This document shows positions 50,603-53,011 of a DNA stretch of 53,011 nucleotides, in pieces (position 1 is the stretch's first letter; each line of letters opens with the position of its first letter). Under the pieces are notes generated by a model, which saw nothing but the letters and a program-made list of their open reading frames with translations, made no database searches and was not told where the DNA came from. Source of the stretch: UBA525 sp964589765 (lineage in GTDB: Archaea; Nanobdellota; Nanobdellia; Woesearchaeales; UBA525); contig CAZPUM010000007.1 in NCBI GenBank assembly GCA_964589765.1, positions 1 through 53,011 of the forward strand, given 5' to 3'. A program made the position numbers and the translations under genes.

Positions 50603-50901
50603 TTCTCCACCTTCAGAGCTTTGTCTTTTGCTTTCTCAAGCTCTTGTTTTAATTTCTCCTCTTGTTTTTCGAGGCTTTTCACCCTGGTTGTCAGGGTCTC
50701 TTTCTGTTTTTCAAACTGACTTCTCATTTTTTCAGGCTCAGTCTTTACCATAAGATTTCCTATGATTTTGTATGCGGTATCTGCCGAAAGTTCACTTATT
50801 GCCGATTGGATTTCTGCAATCTGTGATAGAATGGCCTGTTTCTGGAGGGTTAATCCATGAAGGGCTTGTTCAACCGAAGCAATCTCTTGCATATTGTTCA
50901 T
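50599..50901 (-). CDS. pfdB: prefoldin subunit beta
   Basis: A 100-residue coiled-coil chaperone subunit. Two long helices flank the beta-hairpin region marked by AYKIIGNLMVK, the most conserved part of prefoldin beta. It assembles with alpha subunits into the hexameric holdase that passes unfolded proteins to the thermosome. The ATG overlaps the pcc1 stop as ATGA. Confidence 0.88.
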   Translation of the reverse strand: MNNMQEIASVEQALHGLTLQKQAILSQIAEIQSAISELSADTAYKIIGNLMVKTEPEKMRSQFEKQKETLTTRVKSLEKQEEKLKQELEKAKDKALKVEK

Positions 50902-51116
50902 TTGCTCCTCGTTTTGTCGTAAACCGACAGTATGCTTGTGATGCTGTTTAGCGATGCACGCATCGCGGTTACATCCTTTGTTACTATTTCAAAAACAGCT
51001 TTTCCCTCACTTTTCGTGAGCTTGACTTCGCTACGGGCATGTTGCCTTTCTAGTTCGGTAGCGAATAGTTTCTTTATCTCACTGTGTGGAAAATCTGTTT
51101 TAAGTCTGCAGTTCAT
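50898..51116 (-). CDS. pcc1: KEOPS complex subunit Pcc1
   Basis: A 72-residue protein with the Pcc1 fold: a KAVFEIVTKDVTAMRASLNSI segment, in which the alternating strand and the RASLNS helix are the diagnostic part, follows a charged strand. Pcc1 is the dimerising subunit of KEOPS, which makes t6A at tRNA position 37. The ATG overlaps the rpo12 stop as ATGA. The position between rpo12 and pfdB is the usual archaeal order. Confidence 0.82.
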   Translation of the reverse strand: MNCRLKTDFPHSEIKKLFATELERQHARSEVKLTKSEGKAVFEIVTKDVTAMRASLNSITSILSVYDKTRSK

Positions 51117-51244
51117 CTTGCAGATATCTTGACGTTGGCTGTTCTAGTCTTGAACACAATTTTGCTACCGCAGTATAGGCATCGAACCCTTTTTCTGATC
51201 TGTTCGGGTTTCAACTCTCGTCTGCACTGAAAACATCTATACAT
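51113..51244 (-). CDS. rpoP: DNA-directed RNA polymerase subunit P (Rpo12)
   Basis: A 43-residue zinc-ribbon subunit. It begins MYRCFQCRRELKPEQ, giving the first CxxC, and has VRCLYCGSKIVFKTRTA, giving the second CxxC and the IVFK-R signature shared with eukaryotic Rpb12/RPC10. The full length is normal. It overlaps the eL43 stop by eight bases and the pcc1 start by four, placing it securely in the operon. Confidence 0.9.
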   Translation of the reverse strand: MYRCFQCRRELKPEQIRKRVRCLYCGSKIVFKTRTANVKISAR

Positions 51245-51485
51245 CGAGCTCCTCCGTCTTTGACTTTAGTGGCGTGGGCTTCTTCAGATGGTATGCTTTG
51301 CTTGTGAACTTGGCCCCACATTTGTTGCAGTTCCAGATGCCTGCGCTCTCGCGCTTAACGCCTGTGTATCCACAGTGCGGACACTTTTGTTTGCCTTTAT
51401 ATCCGGATTCAGCGTTAGCTACTCGTTCACGAACGGTTCTACCGTATCTTGGGCCATACCTTGTTACAGCTTTTACCTTTGCCAT
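51237..51485 (-). CDS. rpl37ae: 50S ribosomal protein L37Ae (eL43)
   Basis: An 82-residue zinc-ribbon ribosomal protein. It starts with a basic RYGPRYGRTVRERV stretch and has the zinc cysteines in CPHCGY and WNCNKCGAKF, followed by AYHLKKPTP. It leads the operon eL43, rpo12, pcc1, pfdB, UPF0147. A minus-strand CTTTAAAAAT box at 51511-51520 lies about 30 bases before the ATG. Confidence 0.92.
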   Translation of the reverse strand: MAKVKAVTRYGPRYGRTVRERVANAESGYKGKQKCPHCGYTGVKRESAGIWNCNKCGAKFTSKAYHLKKPTPLKSKTEELDV

Positions 51486-51732
51486 GTGTAGTTCTCGTGA
51501 ACAGCAGTCTATTTTTAAAGGTTGCTATGGCATTTTTCCCTTGTTTTCGTGGTTTTTCGTGAAGGCATAATCAAATCCAACGACCGAGTTTGGGGTTCCC
51601 AATACACGAGGGAGGAGTTGAGACTCCGAAGGATAAGGTCTTGATTGATATTCGGCGTAAACAAAACAATAATTTTCTATATGGTAATTGAAAACGGTTT
51701 ATTTAAGAACTCCTGAGAACGTGTACTGTATT
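51486..51732. other. 247-base intergenic region
   Basis: The region holds the eL43 promoter, the TTTATTTAAG box of the coiled-coil gene near 51696-51706, and in between GC-richer sequence with a GGAGT-TGAG-ACTCC hairpin near 51613-51626 and a wider CCGAA/TTCGG pairing at about 51625-51654. A minus-strand frame there translates without a good start codon. A small RNA is possible, but no family was recognised. Confidence 0.35.
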
Positions 51733-52266
51733 ATGGCTAATATGCCCAAACAACAGAAACAACTGATAATTCTCCTGGGAACTGCGATAGTTGTAATAAT
51801 ATTCTTCTTTCTCCTGAAGCCTGTTGCTGTTGGTTACAGCACATACAAGGATGTAAAGGCCTTTGGTGTAAAGGAGGAGTACATAGGTAATATGCAGGAG
51901 TTCCAGCAGGAGAACTTTCGTCTTGAAGAAAACGTAAAAGCGCTTCAAGAGAACAAAGTTAGGTTAGAACAGTTGCAACAGGAGGCTGCTGACAAGGCGC
52001 AGGCATCTGAAAATGATTACTTGAACTGTCAGGAAGAGTTCAACAAGCACAAGAATATAAGTTCTCAGCTTGTGGATTCACTTGCTGAGGAGAAAGCAGA
52101 GGTTCAGCAGGAGCTGAAATCCTGTGAAGATTCTATAGGTGATGCAGGAAGGAGAATCTGCTGTGTTGAAAGGATTCTAAACAATCCCAACATAGGTTCG
52201 TACGAGATTTCCAATGGGAAGATAATCTGTATGGAAGGCTCTAACGGGATAGAGATAACCTGCTAA
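51733..52266 (+). CDS. membrane-anchored coiled-coil protein, unknown
   Basis: A 177-residue protein from the ATG at 51733. One membrane segment (about residues 10-30) is followed by a coiled coil of some 90 residues (ENFRLEENVKALQENK and onward) and a C-terminal part with several cysteines (SCEDSIGDAGRRICCVE). No family was recognised. The frame extends to 51688, but the upstream TATA-like box favours the later start. Confidence 0.55.
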   Translation: MANMPKQQKQLIILLGTAIVVIIFFFLLKPVAVGYSTYKDVKAFGVKEEYIGNMQEFQQENFRLEENVKALQENKVRLEQLQQEAADKAQASENDYLNCQEEFNKHKNISSQLVDSLAEEKAEVQQELKSCEDSIGDAGRRICCVERILNNPNIGSYEISNGKIICMEGSNGIEITC

Positions 52267-52307
52267 CGCCACATTTATAAATGAACTGGGAGTCTCAAAC
52301 TACTGTT

Positions 52308-52380
52308 GGGCCTATAGTGTAGCCTGGTATCACACGAGGTTTGGGACCTCGCAACCCCAGTTCGAATCTGGGTAGGCCCG
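52308..52380 (+). tRNA. tRNA-Pro (anticodon TGG)
   Basis: A complete cloverleaf: acceptor GGGCCTA/TAGGCCC, a D arm (GTGT/ACAC), anticodon stem CGAGG/CCTCG with loop TTTGGGA (anticodon 52342-52344), T arm CCCAG/CTGGG with TTCGAAT, discriminator G at 52380. No intron, no encoded CCA. An ATTTATAAA box at 52273-52281 precedes it. Confidence 0.95.
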
Positions 52381-52442
52381 TAATTCATACCAACTTGTTC
52401 TGCCAACTTTTTTAAAGCCCCTCTTTTTCCGCCTAGATATAT

Positions 52443-53011
52443 ATGGCAAAAAAATCAGCGAGTTACGAGCTCATCATAACAGAGAAACCTTCGACGGCAA
52501 ACAAGATCGCTTCAGCACTTGCTGACGGAAAGCCCGTGAAGAAATCTGCGAATAAGGTGCCCTACTACGAAATCTCAAAGGGCGGTCGTGATATTGTCGT
52601 AGCCTCTGCTGTTGGCCATCTGTTCAGTGTTACTGAAAAGGGCGAGAGAAATAATGAATATCCCGTCTATGACATTGAGTGGAAGCTCACTGCTGACGTA
52701 GAAAAAGATGCCTCCTACAGCAAGAAGTATGCCACTCTAATAAAAAAAATGGCCAAGGACGCGGATGAGTTCACCGTAGCTACGGACTACGATATCGAAG
52801 GAGAGACCATTGGCGTTAACATAATCAAATATCTGTGCAAGCAGAAAGACGCCAACAGAATGAAGTTCTCTACCGTTACGGCGCCAGACCTCGTTGATGC
52901 TTACAACAACAAAGCGAGACATCTCGACTGGGGCCAAGCACACGCGGGTGTCACAAGGCACGAGCTTGACTGGCTTTATGGAATCAATATCAGTCGTGCT
53001 CTTATGCAGTC
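52443..53011 (+). CDS. topA: DNA topoisomerase I, archaeal type IA, N-terminal part
   Basis: The frame starts at the ATG at 52443 and is open to the end of the window (189 complete codons), so the gene is cut off. The Toprim domain is clear: LIITEKPSTANKIASAL at about 10-26, SAVGHLFSV, and VATDYDIEGETIG with the metal-binding acids. KARHLDWGQAHAGVTRHELDW begins the next domain. The enzyme relaxes negative supercoils. The catalytic tyrosine lies beyond the window. A CTTTTTTAAAG box at 52407-52417 precedes the ATG. Confidence 0.9.
   Translation, partial: MAKKSASYELIITEKPSTANKIASALADGKPVKKSANKVPYYEISKGGRDIVVASAVGHLFSVTEKGERNNEYPVYDIEWKLTADVEKDASYSKKYATLIKKMAKDADEFTVATDYDIEGETIGVNIIKYLCKQKDANRMKFSTVTAPDLVDAYNNKARHLDWGQAHAGVTRHELDWLYGINISRALMQ

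Noticed and set aside
51540..51660. Minus-strand protein-like frame in the spacer upstream of eL43
   Set aside because: No convincing start codon, promoter or ribosome-binding sequence; all three minus frames are open here, so openness alone carries little weight.
1..53011. CRISPR array or transposon
   Set aside because: No regularly spaced direct repeats and no transposase or Cas-like protein were seen.

Overview
The window is a gene-dense archaeal chromosome segment of roughly 40-45% G+C by eye. Archaeal markers are both topoisomerase VI subunits, replication factor C large subunit, archaeal class I fructose-bisphosphate aldolase, aRF1, fibrillarin with a Nop5-like protein, prefoldin beta, Pcc1, Rpo12, eL43, RibL and the archaeal tRNA G10 methyltransferase. 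Many genes have a TATA-like box about 25-30 bases before the start codon, which fits leaderless transcripts; genes inside operons overlap by ATGA or TAATG. A bacterial-type AspRS, shortened versions of several core proteins, large asparagine/threonine-rich and cysteine-rich surface proteins and many unknown membrane proteins point to a DPANN-like lineage (Woesearchaeota/Pacearchaeota or a relative). This placement is inference from gene content.

Layout. 1-6 kb: end of an NAD(P)-binding epimerase-like gene, tRNA G10 methyltransferase, ribL, a methyltransferase, a degenerate PEP-synthase-like protein, a small wHTH-like protein and a cysteine-rich surface protein. 6-9 kb: BtuF-like binding protein, rfcL, aldolase. 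9-16 kb: the topoisomerase VI operon (B, methyltransferase, A, VanZ-like protein, unknown protein) and a pair of overlapping unknown genes. 16-24 kb: superoxide dismutase, sugar nucleotidyltransferase, methyltransferase-trmI pair, lemA, IMPase-like protein, flpA-nop5, a candidate structured RNA, yjjX, SprT-like protease, GNAT enzyme. 24-30 kb: prf1, NUDIX enzyme, DEAD-box helicase, glycyl-tRNA synthetase, tRNA-Phe, a possible JAMM protein. 30-39 kb: a type IV pilus/archaellum-like ATPase and double-domain membrane platform with coiled-coil partners, a frameshifted SGNH hydrolase, and three tandem membrane proteins of similar design.

39-46 kb is the most interesting part. A bacterial-type AspRS lacking the GAD domain is followed by a possible 24-codon leader ORF ending in three Asn codons, a hairpin, tRNA-Asn(GTT), gatC starting one base after the tRNA, gatA, gatB, a YbaK-type editing protein and asnS. 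Both known routes to Asn-tRNA(Asn) therefore seem to be encoded together with the tRNA, in an arrangement suggesting tRNA-linked control. 46-53 kb: a 1285-residue surface glycoprotein-like protein, the conserved operon eL43-rpo12-pcc1-pfdB-UPF0147, a coiled-coil membrane protein, tRNA-Pro and the start of archaeal topoisomerase I.

No CRISPR array, transposase, integrase or rRNA gene was seen. All three tRNA genes lack an encoded CCA end.
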